Assembly (NCBI RefSeq): GCF_042477335.2
Contig: NC_091256.1
Coordinates: 43,107,001 to 43,171,000, forward strand
From: Ovis canadensis
Lineage: Eukaryota > Chordata > Mammalia > Artiodactyla > Bovidae
Length of the DNA: 64,000 nucleotides
Direction of reading: 5' to 3'
The position numbers and the translations under genes are program-made. The notes under the pieces are model-generated. The model searched no databases. It saw nothing but the letters and a program-made list of their open reading frames with translations, and had not been told where the DNA came from. This document shows positions 1 to 11,790 of the stretch, piece after piece (position 1 is the stretch's first letter; each line of letters starts with the position of its first letter).

Positions 1-625
1 GGCAGACTTATGACTGTCCCTTTTTTTTTTTTTTAAAGCTAGATCTGTGGGTCACTGTTTTTAGAACAAGTGGTAGGAAAGTCACTGGTCCAAAAAGCAT
101 ACTTGGTACAAGAAAATTAAGACTAGTTTCTATTAACCAGTCCCTATTAATCAGGAATTAGTTCCTATTAATCAGATACTGACAATATTTTTGGAGGGAT
201 TATCTTCCAAGGAGTGACTAACACCTAAGTTCAAAGAATGAACCAGTTAAGAACATTTCTTCAGTGTAGTTCCACAGTGTTTAAAACAACCTCCCTCCCC
301 CCGAAAAAAGCTATGCCATAGAACAATAATTGATATTTTTTCCTATCCTATTCCCCTTCTTGGTCACCCAATTCCAACAATAAAGCTAAAATCCTACAAT
401 AAACTAAGTAAAAGTACAGAAAACAAACAAACAAACCCAGAAACAGGCATCTGACACAGGAGAAGAGGGATCAGATGACTTTTTCATACCATTTAAGTAA
501 TGGCACCATTCCTAATAAAACTGCCTAGTTAAAATCCCATTCATTTAGCAAATATTACTTACAGAACAGCTTCTAGTGACAGGCCCTGTTCTAAACACTG
601 GTGACAGTACAATGCTACCAAGTAG

Positions 626-3291
626 TTTCCCCTTCACGGATCACTGCCTTGCTGTGGCAAAGGGACCTGTGTTGCTCAATGAAGCTACGGGCCATGCCGA
701 GCAGGGCCACCCAAGGTGGACGGGTCCTAATGAAGAATTCAGACAAAACGTAATCCACTGGAGGAGGGAGTGGCAAACCACTCCATTAGAACCTCATTAA
801 CTGTGTAAAAGGACAGAAAGATATGACACCGAAGGATGAGTCCCCCAGGTCTGAAGGTGTCCCACATGCTACTGGGCTACTAACAGCCCAGAGAGGAGGA
901 AGCGGCTGGGCCACAGTGGAAACGACGCTCAGTTATGGATGTGTCTGGTGATGAAAACAAAAGCCTATGGTGCAAAGAATGGTATTGCACAGGAACCTGG
1001 AATGTTAGGTCCATGAATCAAGATAAATTGGACGTGGTCAAGCAGAGATGGTAAGAAAAAACATCGACATCTTTAGTTCACATCAGGGAACTAAAATGGA
1101 TGGAAATGGGCGAATTTAATTCAGATGATCATTGTATCTACTACTGGGGCAAGAACCCCATAGAAGAAATGGAATAGCCCTTATAATCAACAAGAGGGTC
1201 CGAAATGCAGTGCTTGGGTGCCACCTCAAAAACAACAGAATGATCTTGGTTCATTCTCAGGACAAGCCACTCAACATTACAGCAACCCAAGTCTATGCCC
1301 CTGCCTCTGATGCCAAAGAAGCCGATCAGTTCTGTGAAGACTCAGAAGACCTCCTAAAACTAACACCAAAAAAGATGTTCTATTCAATGGGGATTGGAAT
1401 GCAAAAGTGGGAAGTCAAAAGATATCTGAAATAACAGGCAAGTTTGGCTTTGGGGAACAAAATGAAGCAGTGGAGAAGGCGATGGCACCCTACTCCAGGA
1501 CTCTTGCCTGGAAGGTCCCATGGACGGAGGAGCCTGGTGGGCTGCAGTCCATGGGGTCGCTGAGAGTTGGACATGACTGAGCGACTTCACTTTTCACTTT
1601 CATGCATTAGAGAAGGAAATGGCAACCCACTCCAGTGTTCTTGCCTGAAGAATCCCAGGGATGGGAGAGCCTGGTGGGCTGCCGTCTATGGGGTCGCACA
1701 GAGTCGGACACGACTGAAGCGACTTAGCAAAGGCTAACTGAATTTTGCCAAGAAAATGTATTGGTCATACAAAATACCCTTTTTCAACAACAGAGGAGAC
1801 AACTTTACATATGGACATCACCAAATGGACAATACTGAAATCAATTTGATTATATTCTTTGTAGACAAAGATGGAGAAGCTGTATACAGTCAGCAAAAAC
1901 AAGACCTGGAGCTGACTGTGGCTCAGATCATCAGTCATCAGCTTCTCATAGCAAAATTCAGGCCTAAAGAAAGCCGGGAAAACCACTAGGTCAGCCAGGT
2001 ATGACTTAGATCACATCATCTATGAATATGCAGTGACGGTTGATGAATAGAGTCAAGGGATTAGATCTTGTAGACAGAGTGCCTGAAGAACTCTGGATGG
2101 AGGTCCGTAAGACCGTACAGGAGGCAGCAAACCAAACCATCCTAAAGAAAAAGAAAAGCAAGAAGGCACAGTGGTCATCTGAGAAGGCTTTACAGCCAAA
2201 GAAATAAGAGAAGTGAAAAGCAAGGGAGAAAGAGAAAGGTACACCCAACTAAACGCAGAGTTCCTAACAGCAGCACAGAGACAAGAAGGCCTTCTTCCAT
2301 GAACAGTGCACAGAACTAGAAGAAAACAACAGGGGGAAAGACTAGAGAGCTCTTCAGGAAAACTGGAAATATCAAGGGAACACTGTGCCCAAAGATGGGC
2401 ACAATAAAGGACATAAACGGTAGAGACCGTGTTTGTTTAATCTATACGCTGAGAAATGCCAGGCTAGATGAGTTACAAGCTGGAATCATAATAGGCGGGA
2501 GAAACATCAACAACCTCGATATGAAGAGGATACCACCCGAAAGGCAGAGAGCGAAGAGAATTAAAGAGCCTCTTGATGAGGATGAAGGAGGAGAGTGAAA
2601 GAGCCGGCTTAAAACTAAATATTAAGAAAACTAAGATCATGGCATCCGGCCCCATTACTGCACGGCAAATAGAAGGGGAAAAGGCGGAAGTAGCCACAGA
2701 TTTCCTCTTGTGGGGCTCTAAAATCACTGTGGATGGTGACTGCAACCCTGAAATCAGAAGACATTTTCTTCCTGGCAGGAAAGCTATGACAAAGCTAGAC
2801 AGTGTGTTAAAAAGCAGGGACATTACTCTGTTGACAAAGGTCAGTACGTCAAGGCAATGGCCTTCCCAGTGGTCAGGTAAGGTTGTAAGACTGGACCGTA
2901 AAGAAGGCTGAGGGCTGAAGAATTGATGCCTTTGAACTGTGGTGCTGGAGAACACGCCTGAGAGTCCCCTGGATGCAAGGAGATCAAACCAGTCAATCTT
3001 AAGAGAAACCAACCCTGAATACTCACTGGAAGGACTCATGCTGAAGCCGAAACTCCATTATTTTGGTCATCTGATGCAAAAAGCTGACACACTGGAAAAG
3101 TCTATGGTGCTGGGAAAGCTTGAGGGCAGGAGAAGAGGGCGTCAGAGGATGAGATAGCTGGATGGCATCACTGATGCAATGGACTTGAACTTGGGCAAAC
3201 TTCAGGATATGGTGAGGGACAGAGAGGCCTGGCATGCTACAGTCCATGGGGTCGCAAAGAGTCGGACACGACTGGGCGACCGAACAACAAT
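626..3291 (+). mobile_element. BovB (RTE) LINE, long but decayed
   Basis: The sense strand shows the BovB 5' region, an endonuclease-like start (GTWNVRSMN near 1000), endonuclease-domain fragments (1132-1434), reverse-transcriptase C-terminal fragments (MASGPIT, ITVDGDC at 2640-2740) and the standard 3' end (GTCGGACACGACTG near 3262-3274). Frameshifts, stops and internal deletions break all reading frames, and a Bov-A2 is inserted at about 1471-1728. It is not capable of movement. Confidence 0.88.
1471..1728 (+). mobile_element. Bov-A2 SINE inside BovB
   Basis: Two related halves (GAGAAGGCGATGGCACCC and GAGAAGGAAATGGCAACC starts) end in CGACTTAGCA. It interrupts BovB sequence that resumes at GGCTAACTGAATTTTGCC. 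Confidence 0.85.
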
Positions 3292-3439
3292 CAAGTAACT
3301 TGCAGGCTAGTGGGGTGGGCAGAATGATAAAGCATGCAGTTATTGAGACAGGTAGAAAGTACAACCAGGGCCCAGAAGTTAAGGCAAGTCTGATGAGTAA
3401 AGGCTAAGCTACAGTCGGAAGGAACAGGGGTTGTATTAA

Positions 3440-4700
3440 TAGCTGAGCAACGCTGGAATTGGACACTCCACACAGAAGGATCAGCATGTGTAAAAGATAC
3501 CAGTTACAGTATAGCCTATTTGGATAACTTAAAAATTTCATTGTGTGAGCATAAAGAGTGAATATTAGGTGGAGGGGTGGTAGCAGGGGACTGGTAGGAA
3601 AGGTTTTTTTAAATAGTCAGGTGCACCAATAAAGGCCTTAGTTATCAGACTTTATCTTACAGGTGAATTTTAAGCAGAGGAATGGCACCAATCATTTATG
3701 TTTCAGGAAGATTACTTTGGTCACAGAAGGAAAGATGGATTAAAATGAAGTAATATTTGAGACTGAAACTCATAAGAAGTCTATTACAGAAGCAGAGATA
3801 ATGAGGGCCAGAACTTGAGAAGCAATAGTGGGAATGGGGATATAAGACAACTAATTTAAAGAATATTCAGAAAGTGAAATATGTGATAGACATCACAGGG
3901 AATCCCAGCTACCCCCCTACTCACAACTCACCACAAAGGCTGGAAAAGCCACACACCCTCCTTCTCAGCTTCATCACAGTCACTGTGAGCCAACTCTGGA
4001 CAATCTCTCAGGAAAGGAAGGTGGGTCTGGCAACGTCTTTCCCTTCTATTATTAAAAGCAGAGGTGCATGTGGAGAAAGATCCTACCTACCTGTCTTCAC
4101 AGCTCAGTGAATGAGGACAGTATGGCGCATGACAGTCATGTTCCAATGACGAGGGGACAACGCAGGAACAAAAGCCAACATGCCGAGGACAGCTGAGCGA
4201 AAAGATGAAAGAGTCTTGGTCCTTGCTGACTTGGCTGAGCTGCTCAACTAATACAGGGACTGTTTAATCTCTGGATTAAGGATCCTTCCAGTTTAAGCCA
4301 CTGATCATCAAGCTCTCTCTGACTTCCAGATAAAATTAACCAAATTAAGAGACAGGAAGGGCTTGAAGAGTTTGTAATGGAAAGGAATTTAAGTTTTACT
4401 CCCAAGGTGTTCGCTTGGGAAACTGAGCAGAAGAAGGTGCTAGTTATCTAGATAAAATTACAACACAGGAAATGTGTGTGCACCCGCCCGCCAGAGCATA
4501 TAGCAGGGAGGACTGGGTAGAGAAGAGGGGAGGGCCCTGAGGCCAGGAAAGGAGAAAGGGGAAAATGTTTGTTCCTGGATATGTTGATTTAAAGATACTT
4601 AGGTTAAAAGTATATTCAGGTGAGTCTGAAACTCCTTCAAGAAGACGGAATTAGATTTACAGATGTGCAGGAAGTCAGATCCTGTCATACCTGAATGGCC
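3440..4700. repeat. L2-like ancient LINE remnant
   Basis: A stretch near 3668-3790 (TTAAGCAGAGGAATGGCACC onward) resembles a common old mammalian LINE 3' region of the L2/CR1 type. Boundaries are approximate. Confidence 0.4.
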
Positions 4701-5429
4701 TCACACTCTTGGAGAAGTACAATGGGGTGAGGAGGATCAAAAGAATGGAGTCCAGACAAAAACTTCATCAGAAGACTCCTAGGAAGTGTCTATGACTCTG
4801 AAGATGTACAGATACTATTTAAAAATCGGGAAGAAAATTGTTTATAGAATGAAATCTACAAACATCATCATATTACTGCATATTTTTGGTTTCTAAAAAT
4901 TCATTTAGCAGCACAAAATCTGAATCTATGACAAAGGAAGACCTTGTGCACAAGTGACTATGCCAGAGACTGGCCCAGCAATTGAAACTAACTTGAATCA
5001 CTTGCTTTACTATGTATACCAGTAAATTAGCAGTATGTGAATAACCTCATTCCCAAAATACATGTGACAGAGTTATGGAAAAGAAATGATCAGCAGCTCC
5101 CAATCTACTGAAGAGGAAAAACACAGTCAACTAGAGCAGGCAACAGTCTCACAGAGAAAGAGGAACAAGGATACACCGCAAGAGGTCCCTATGAACAGTG
5201 GCTGTAAGCACAAACCAAAGGCTGATTTTCATGCTTACAAAGTCTAGACTAGATAGACAGCTGATATACCAGGCCTGTACCGACAGACCACAGCAATCCT
5301 CATCAAAGGCATTTATGATGACTAGGAAGTACTACCAAAGATAAAAGGAATTTGCCCTTGACATCAAGCAAAGATGCTTCAAAAACCAAAACTGACTTGA
5401 GAAAAAATGAGCATAATAGCTACAAATTT

Positions 5430-5870
5430 ATACCTCAATCCACTGGTCTTGATTCTAAAACATAACTCCGACCACACTGCTCCTCACCTTGAAAACTTTA
5501 AATGGTTCCCCCTGTTTCACAGACCATCCTCTCAGTCCCAAATAAAAATTCTAGCCAAACTGGAAGTTTTGTCCCCTTTCATGCCTCCTACACTCTAGCT
5601 ACACTGGATTTTCCAAATCCAACCTGTGCTGTCCTCCTCCGGCCAGTCTGTTCGTGCTGACTATTCCTTGCCTGCAGAAACCCTCCATTCTTCAGGGTTT
5701 TCCCCCTTTACTTTTCAGCATTCCATGATCCTACAAGAGCACTGTCTTCTTGGCATCTTGTTCTGCTCTTATCAAAACCATGGCATTGTTCTGAATTGTT
5801 ACCACTGGTGTACCTCCCCTATGAAACTCTAAATTCCTTACAGAAGAAAGCATAATTCATTCATTTTTGT
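5430..5870 (+). repeat. L2-like 3' region
   Basis: Segments such as CACTCTAGCTACACTGGATT and the following pyrimidine-rich text resemble the L2 3' region in sense orientation. The element is highly diverged. Confidence 0.45.
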
Positions 5871-6154
5871 GACTTTTACAGGGTCCTAACTAAATAACTG
5901 TAGGTTGCTGAGTTAGTGACATAAGACACTTACTTACAGACCAAAAGCCCCTCAGGAGAGCAAACAAACTCTGTTTATTAGAAGTCTAGTAACTCAGCTA
6001 TTTGCCATTTCCGATAAACATTCACATGCTCCTCCTGTTGACAGGAAAAAGCAATATATAAGAAATAAACACAGAACTATTCAGTAGAAAAAATAATGAA
6101 ACAGACTGTGGTCTAGAAATTCTAGATCCTATTTGTAGCTCTCTGGGCAGGTAC

Positions 6155-6378
6155 TTGGCCTTTTGGCTAAGATCAAGTGGTAGCTCAGACGGAAAGTGTC
6201 TGTCTACAATGCGGGAGACCTGGGTTCGATCCCTGGGTCGGGAAGTTCCCTGGAGAAGGAAACGGCAACCCACTCCAGTACTCCTGCCTGGAAAATCCCA
6301 TGGACGGAGGAGCCTGGTGTCCATGGGGTCGCAAAGAGTTGGACACGACTGAGTGACTTTACTTTTTTTACTTACTTT
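6155..6378 (+). mobile_element. Chimeric retrocopy: U2 snRNA 5' end fused to Bov-tA SINE
   Basis: Positions 6155-6179 match U2 snRNA from about nucleotide 9 to 33 (including GGCCTTTTGGCTAAGATCAA) with one C-to-T change. The sequence then passes directly into a Bov-tA body (GTAGCTCAG, tRNA-like B box GGTTCGATCC, then the common CCATGGGGTCGC tail region). The whole unit is flanked by a perfect 13-bp duplication, tctgggcaggtac at 6142-6154 and 6379-6391. So both parts were inserted together, most simply by template switching during LINE-driven reverse transcription. Confidence 0.85.
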
Positions 6379-7699
6379 TCTGGGCAGGTACCCTTTTCTC
6401 TATTTACTTTGCAACTACCTACGTCACAAAAGCTATATGAAGAATAATATCTCTGTTATCTAGTTAACATTTTAAAGATCTTTCAGAACACTCCTCCCTT
6501 CAAAACATACTGGTTTGAGAATCATCTCTAGCTTTTCCTACGTTTACCACATAGCAATGATTTCTGTTATTCATAGACTACCTAAAGTGTAAAGAAGCCC
6601 ATTATAAGCCAAGCAGTGTATCTCCAGTTTTATTTAAAAAAGCAAAATGTTCTCTTCCTCTACTTTCACAGATTTCTTTTAGGCAATGAAACTGGCCCTC
6701 TGGCCACTGCATAATCCTGATTTATAAAGGGGTTTAACAACCTAGAAGAAAATGTATACTGTGCTCTCAAGAACAGAATATATTTTGAGGGATGGTGTGT
6801 AACAATCTGCATGAATAAATAAAAAACCAAATTCAGATCACTCAAGGGGGACTGGGTAGAAAGAGTAAAAGGGCAATAAAATTCTTGAAAAATCAAGGCT
6901 TCCACAGCTAGCCACAAAAAGTTTACATCTAGAGAATTATTTCTTAACCAGTGACACAGGCCAAAGACTTTACAAAGTACCCCGCTCTTTTAAAATCTCT
7001 GGTTCTGATTATTCCTCTCTGGAACTTTCTCCCATCATACTCCATTTTTCTCAGCATGCGAATCTATCTCCTTTCACCTCCAAGTTTATATGCAAACTCA
7101 GCGGAGTACCCTCCTCAGGTCCCAAGCAGTCTCTATGGCCTTCTCACATTAATTCCCAGATTGAGGCATAGGAATTCCTTCCTACCCAAGAGGTTACAGT
7201 GTAAATGTAAAAACTTAAAAACAATACAGGGGAACACAAAGTTTAGATCGGTGAGTGAGAACCAAGACTCCTAACCTCCCGTATTCTGGCTCTTCTTCAT
7301 CTTTAAGCCAACAAAAACAACGCTGGGGACTTTTTCACTTGTCAATCCACTTACGAAATTTTAAACATCTTAAGTGGAGGTGACCTCTTATAAAGCAAAA
7401 ACTAATCAACCGAAAAGAAACAAACCCAAGCATCCATCTAACTGCAACGGCAACTGTGTACCAGTTATTCCAATGGCGATAATAACGCAAACCAACGTTT
7501 TGACTCATTTCTGAGTGCTCGCAGTACTCCAAAAGTTAGATGACACAACAAACCCGTTCTTCTCTGCCTCTCCCGCGGCCACGTCAGATACCTGTTGCAT
7601 CACCTGGTAAGAGGTCTCCACAATCTAGGAAAGGCGTACCGCCGTGAACCCCTAAATAATTCAGCTGGGCTATTTTCTGGATAAATGTTAGCCTCATTC

Positions 7700-8650
7700 A
7701 TTTTAATGCGGTTGCCTTGGAGGCTAGGCTGTGTCGGCTCCTGTTCACCTTTAAAGAGACTCTGGCACTGGCGTCGACAAGCGGTGACTTTCTCGACTCG
7801 GAGGGGCTTGGGAGTTTTTGAAGACGGGCTGCTTCGGCAGAGCGGGCAACTGGGGTGGGAGAAGCGGGGTTGCCCCGGAGTTCCGGTGATGGAGTGGGAA
7901 GTCCGACCCTCGACCCAAGCTTCGCGGAAAGGACACTGCTCGTCGGCCAGAAGGTCGGGCCCAGCCCAGGGTCCGGGCCAAGTCGGGGCACGAGGGAGGT
8001 TCGAGGCGAACCGAGTCTTGGCGAAAGCCCCGGGGCAGACCGGGAAAAGCTAACAAGCGCGTAGACGTTTGCAGGGATTAAAAAAAATAATCGTCCCCTC
8101 CCCCAACCCCGGTGAACCAAGCGGGAGGCGGCGACGCCAGGCTGGAAACGCGAGGGGCCGGGTCCGAACCCACCGGCGAGAGAAGCCGGCCGGGGCCGGG
8201 GTCGGGCGCCGGCGCCGTACTCACCATGTCGTACACGTTGAGCACCACTAACTGGTTAGCCCCCATCCTCCTCCCGGCGGCCGCCGCCTCGCGCTCCAGC
8301 CGCTCCGTTCCGCGGGGCCGAAGCCGTTGTCACCCACGCGGACGCCTCAGGGGGCCGGAGCCGGGCCCTAAGCGCACAGCCCGGCCGGCGGGAGCCAGGG
8401 CGGAAGCATCGGGAAGCTAGTCGCTCCCGGGCGCCGCCGACAGGACCCTCTGCGCCTACCGGGCCGGACCGCTGGCGGCCCGCTCCGGCTCAAGCGCCTC
8501 CCCCGGCGGCAGACACGTGGGGGAAGGCGGGGCCCGAGCAAGGGGCGGGCGCCGGGCTCCTGGGGGGCGGGGCCGGCCGGGGCTGGGCCCGCCTGCGCTC
8601 TAGCCTCCACTGCCGCACTCGCACCTAAGATGGCGCAACCTTGGTGCTTT
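7700..8650 (-). promoter_or_regulatory. DESI2: CpG-island promoter of DESI2
   Basis: The sequence is strongly GC- and CpG-rich, especially 7900-8640, unlike the AT-rich flanks, and it contains DESI2 exon 1. There is no obvious TATA box, consistent with a dispersed CpG-island promoter. The start site is likely within about 8350-8640 on the minus strand, but the exact position cannot be read from sequence. A palindromic E-box CACGTG lies at 8514-8519 and a YY1-like AAGATGGCG lies at 8627-8635 on the plus strand. Confidence 0.8.
8225..8266 (-). CDS. DESI2: DESI2 exon 1 (coding part)
   Basis: The minus strand reads MGANQLVVLNVYDM in 14 codons and then a consensus donor (ATG|GTGAGT, intron GT at 8224-8223). 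This is the N-terminus I know for DESI2 (PPPDE1), a PPPDE-fold cysteine isopeptidase of about 194 residues that removes SUMO or ubiquitin and acts mainly in the cytoplasm. Only the first beta strand of the fold is here; the catalytic His and Cys are encoded by later exons outside the window. The ATG at 8266-8264 sits in a strong Kozak context (G at -3, G at +4) inside a CpG island, as expected for a broadly expressed gene. No other DESI2 exon was found in 1-8224, so intron 1 extends past the window edge. Confidence 0.93.
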
Positions 8651-8680
8651 TCCGCCAGGGAGGAGCGTGTTCCCAGAAAG

Positions 8681-8700
8681 ACTACAATTCCCAGCATGCA
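8681..8700 (+). promoter_or_regulatory. ZNF143/THAP11-type motif, copy 1
   Basis: ACTACAATTCCCAGCATGCA is a near-perfect match to the long ZNF143 (Staf) recognition element ACTACAnnTCCCAGmATGC. It is the first of three copies in the same orientation just upstream of the DESI2 CpG island. Such elements typically lie near transcription starts of housekeeping and divergent promoters. Confidence 0.85.
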
Positions 8701-8764
8701 ATGAGGAAGCGCAGAGGCGGAGTCTCAACTGCGGTCCTTCCTTGCGGTGCGTTTCCAGCTGTCG

Positions 8765-8784
8765 ACTACAGTTCCCAGCATGCT
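8765..8784 (+). promoter_or_regulatory. ZNF143/THAP11-type motif, copy 2
   Basis: ACTACAGTTCCCAGCATGCT is the second copy, same strand, starting 84 bp after copy 1. It differs from copy 1 at one degenerate position and in the last base. Confidence 0.85.
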
Positions 8785-8819
8785 GCGGGGACCGGGTCCT
8801 GCTGGCCAGGCCTAGCCCG

Positions 8820-8839
8820 ACTACAGCTCCCAGCATGCA
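8820..8839 (+). promoter_or_regulatory. ZNF143/THAP11-type motif, copy 3
   Basis: ACTACAGCTCCCAGCATGCA is the third copy, same strand, starting 55 bp after copy 2. Bases between the copies are not alike, so this does not look like a simple recent tandem duplication. Confidence 0.85.
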
Positions 8840-9204
8840 GTGCTTGCAGTGTGCGCTCTAGCCTTGCCGTCCGTCCTTGTGGGCCCTGAGGTTGTTCTTC
8901 TGCTGCTTATATCCGTTACTGTTGCAATTGGTTTCTGTCTCGTTGAGCTCGATGAAGCCTTACGAATGTGGCAAAAGACCACATTGATGACCCTGTTTTC
9001 CAAGTCCCTCCTCACTATTATTTTTTATTTTGCAAGGGGAGAAAAATAGAGGAAGGTGGGTTACTGGCAGGAAGGGGTCTAACATGCATCCAGTTAATTC
9101 TCACTGTGGAATTTTACATTTAATGAAACTATCCTGCTGAAATGGGAAGACAGCACAGTGCTCATGGATTAGCACAACCCTGGGAAACAGTAGGTGCTTT
9201 TACA

Positions 9205-9290
9205 TTCAATTCAAAAAATATTTGTTGTGTACCTGCCCTTTACCAGGCAGTGATGTAGGCCCTGGGGACTATGGTGTAAACAATAGGGAG
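9205..9290 (-). repeat. L2 3'-end remnant
   Basis: AAAATATTTGTTGTGTACCT and CAGGCAGTGATGTAGGCCCT match the antisense of the L2/MIR 3' tail. Confidence 0.55.
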
Positions 9291-9402
9291 GACGAGAAAA
9301 ATATGCTTTGTAGAGAGTTCAAACAGGATGAAGTGATTGAGAGTAACCTCATATTGGATGCAGTGGGAAGGTCTCCGTAAGCTCGGGAGGTTTAAGCTCA
9401 GA

Positions 9403-11788
9403 GTTGAGTTCATTTCAGTTGCTCAGTCCTGTCCAACTCTGCGACCCTGTGGACTGCAGCAAGCCAGGCTTCCCTTCCTGTCCATCACCAACTCCCGCAG
9501 CTTACTCAAACTCCTGTCCATCCAGTCGGTGATGCCATCCAACTAGCTCATCATCTGTCCGGTTTTCCTCCCACCTTTAATCTTTCCCAGCATCAGGGGC
9601 TTTTCCAGTGAGTCAGTTCTTCACATCAGGTAGCCAAAGTATTGGAGCTTCAGCTTCAGTATCAGTCCTTCCAGTCAATATTCAGGACTGATTTCCTTTA
9701 GGATTGACTGGATCTCCTTGCAGTCCAAGGAATTCTTAAGCGTCTTCTCCAACACCACAGTTCAAAAACACCAATTCTTGGGCACTCAGCTTTCTTTATA
9801 GTCCAACTCTCACATCCATACATGGCTACTGGAAAAACCATAGCTTTGACCGGACTGACCTTTATCGGCAAAGTAATGTCTCTCCTTTTTAATGTGCTGC
9901 CTAGGTTGGTCATAGTTTTTCTTCCAAGGAGCAAGCATTTTTAAATTTGATGGCTGCAGTCACCACCTGCAATAATTCTGGAGCCACCCCCCACCCCCAA
10001 CAAAAAGAGTCTCTCACTGTTTCAATTATTTCTCCATCTATTTCCCATGAAGTGATGGGACCAGATGCCATGATCTTCGTTTTCTGAATGTTGAGCTTTA
10101 AGCCAACTTTTTCACTCTCCACTTTCACTTTCATCAAGAGGCTCTTTAGTTGTTCTTCACTTTCTGCCATAAGGGTGGTGTCATCTCCATATCTGAGGTT
10201 ATTAATATTTCTCCGGGCAATGTTCATTCCAGCTTGTGCTTCATCCAGCCTGGCGTTTCACATGATGTACTCTGCATATAAATTGAATAAACAGGGTGAC
10301 AATATGCAGCCTTGATGTACTCCTTTCCCTATTTGGAATCAGTCTGTTGTTCCATGTCCAGTTCTAATTGTTGCTTCTTGACCTGTATACAGATTTCTCA
10401 GGAGGCAGGTCAGGTGGTCTGGTATTCCCATCTCTTTCAGAATTTTTCTACAGTTTGTTGTGATCCACACAGTCAAAGGCTTTGGCATAGTCAATGAAGC
10501 AGATGTTTTTCTGGAACTCTCGTGCTTTCTCAATGATCCAACAGATGTTGGTAATTTGATTTCTGGTTCTTCTGCCTTTTCTAAATCCAGCTTGAACATC
10601 TGGAAGTTCATGGTTCACGTACTGTTGAAGCCTGGCTTGGAGAATTTTGAGCATTACTTTGCAAGCGTGTGAGATGAATGAAATTGTGTGGTAGTTTGAA
10701 CATTCTTTGGCATTGCCTTTCTTTGGGATTGGAATGAAAACTGACCTTTTCCAGTCCTGTGGCCACTGCTGAGTTTTCCAGATTTGCTGGCATATTGAGT
10801 GCAGCACTTGAACAGCATCATCTTTTAGGGTTTGAAATAGCTCAACTGGAATTCCATCACATCCGTTACCTTTGTTTGTAGTGATGCTTCCTAAAGCCCA
10901 ATTGACTTCACATTCCAGGATGTCTGGCTCTAGGTGGATGAACACACCATTGTGGTTATTTGGGACATGAAGATCTTTTTTGTATAGTTCTTCTGTGTAT
11001 TCTTGCCACCTCTTCTTAATGCCTTCTGTTTCTGTTAGGTCCATACCATTTCTGTCCTTTATTATGCCCATCTTTGCATGAAATGTTCCCTTGGTATCTC
11101 TCATTTTCTTGAAGAGATCTCTTGTCTTTCCCATTCTATTGTTTTCCTCTATTTCTTTGCATTGATCACTGAGGAAGGCTTTCATATCTGTTCTTGCTAT
11201 TCTTTGGAACTCTGCATTCAAATGGGTATATTTTTCCTTTTCTCCTTTGCCTTTCACGTCTCTTTTTTTCTCAGCTATTTGTAAGGCCTCCTCAGACAAC
11301 CATATTGCCTTTTTGCATTTCTTTTTCTTGGGGATGGTCTTGATCTCTGCCTCCTGTACAATATCATGAACCTCCATCCACAGTTTTTCAGGCACTCTAT
11401 CAGATCTAATCCCTTGAATCTATTTGTCGCTTCTACTGTATAATCATAAGAGATTTGATTTAGGTCATACCTGAATGGTCTGGTGGTTTTCCCTGCTGCT
11501 GCTGCTAAGTTGCTTCCGTTGTGTCTGACTCTGTGTGACCCCATAGACGGCAGCGCACCAGGCTCTGCCATCCCTGGGATTCTCCAGGCATGAACACTGG
11601 AGTGGGTTGCCATTTCCTTCTCCAATTTCGGCAATAAGGAGTTCATGATCTCAGCCACAGTCAACTCCCAGTCTTGTTTTTGCTGACTGTATAGAAATTC
11701 TCCGTCTTTGGCTGCAAAGAATATAATCAATCTGATTTCGTTATTGACCATCTGGACATCACCATGGTCAATACCAAAATCAGATTGA
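9403..11788 (-). mobile_element. BovB LINE with fold-back 5' end
   Basis: The minus strand carries BovB sequence from mid-element through reverse transcriptase (10448-11395: QKNICFIDYAKAFDCVDHNKL region) to the 3' end at 9403. It is flanked by a perfect 11-bp duplication, ttaagctcaga at 9392-9402 and 11789-11799. The 5' end contains a 27-bp inverted copy of itself (11725-11751 versus 11764-11790, 25/27). A SINE is inserted at 11494-11625. Frames are broken by stops. Confidence 0.9.
11494..11625 (-). mobile_element. Bov-A type SINE in BovB
   Basis: (TGC)n start, GACTCTGTGTGACCCCATAG and TCTCCAGGCATGAACACTGG are diagnostic of the antisense Bov-A unit. BovB resumes after it. Confidence 0.8.
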
Positions 11789-11790
11789 TT
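11725..11790. repeat. 27-bp inverted repeat at BovB 5' terminus
   Basis: The left arm (11725-11751) and right arm (11764-11790) are reverse complements at 25 of 27 positions, with a 12-bp spacer (ctggacatcacc). Confidence 0.9.

Larger units (their letters stand above)
1..8224 (-). other. DESI2: DESI2 intron 1 (5' part)
   Basis: This stretch follows the exon 1 donor on the minus strand. It holds a BovB LINE (626-3291), L2-like remnants, and the U2-SINE chimera (6155-6378). I searched by eye for the known continuation of DESI2 (a segment beginning YWMNEYTSS) and did not see it. About 1-540, 6400-7550 and the parts of 3300-5400 not assigned to L2-like sequence hold nothing I can name. Confidence 0.8.

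Noticed and set aside
6154..6179. A functional U2 snRNA gene
   Set aside because: Only about 25 of roughly 190 nt are present, with no upstream snRNA promoter elements and no 3' box.
6180..6240. tRNA-like head with B box (GGTTCGATCC)
   Set aside because: It is the tRNA-derived head of a Bov-tA SINE; the same applies to all other tRNA-like matches in the window.
7685..8697. Several overlapping open frames of 60-140 codons on both strands
   Set aside because: GC-rich CpG-island sequence lacks stops by composition; only the 14-codon DESI2 start with its donor is supported.
10448..11395. 315-residue minus-strand open frame with reverse-transcriptase motifs
   Set aside because: It is part of a 5'-truncated BovB LINE, not a host gene.
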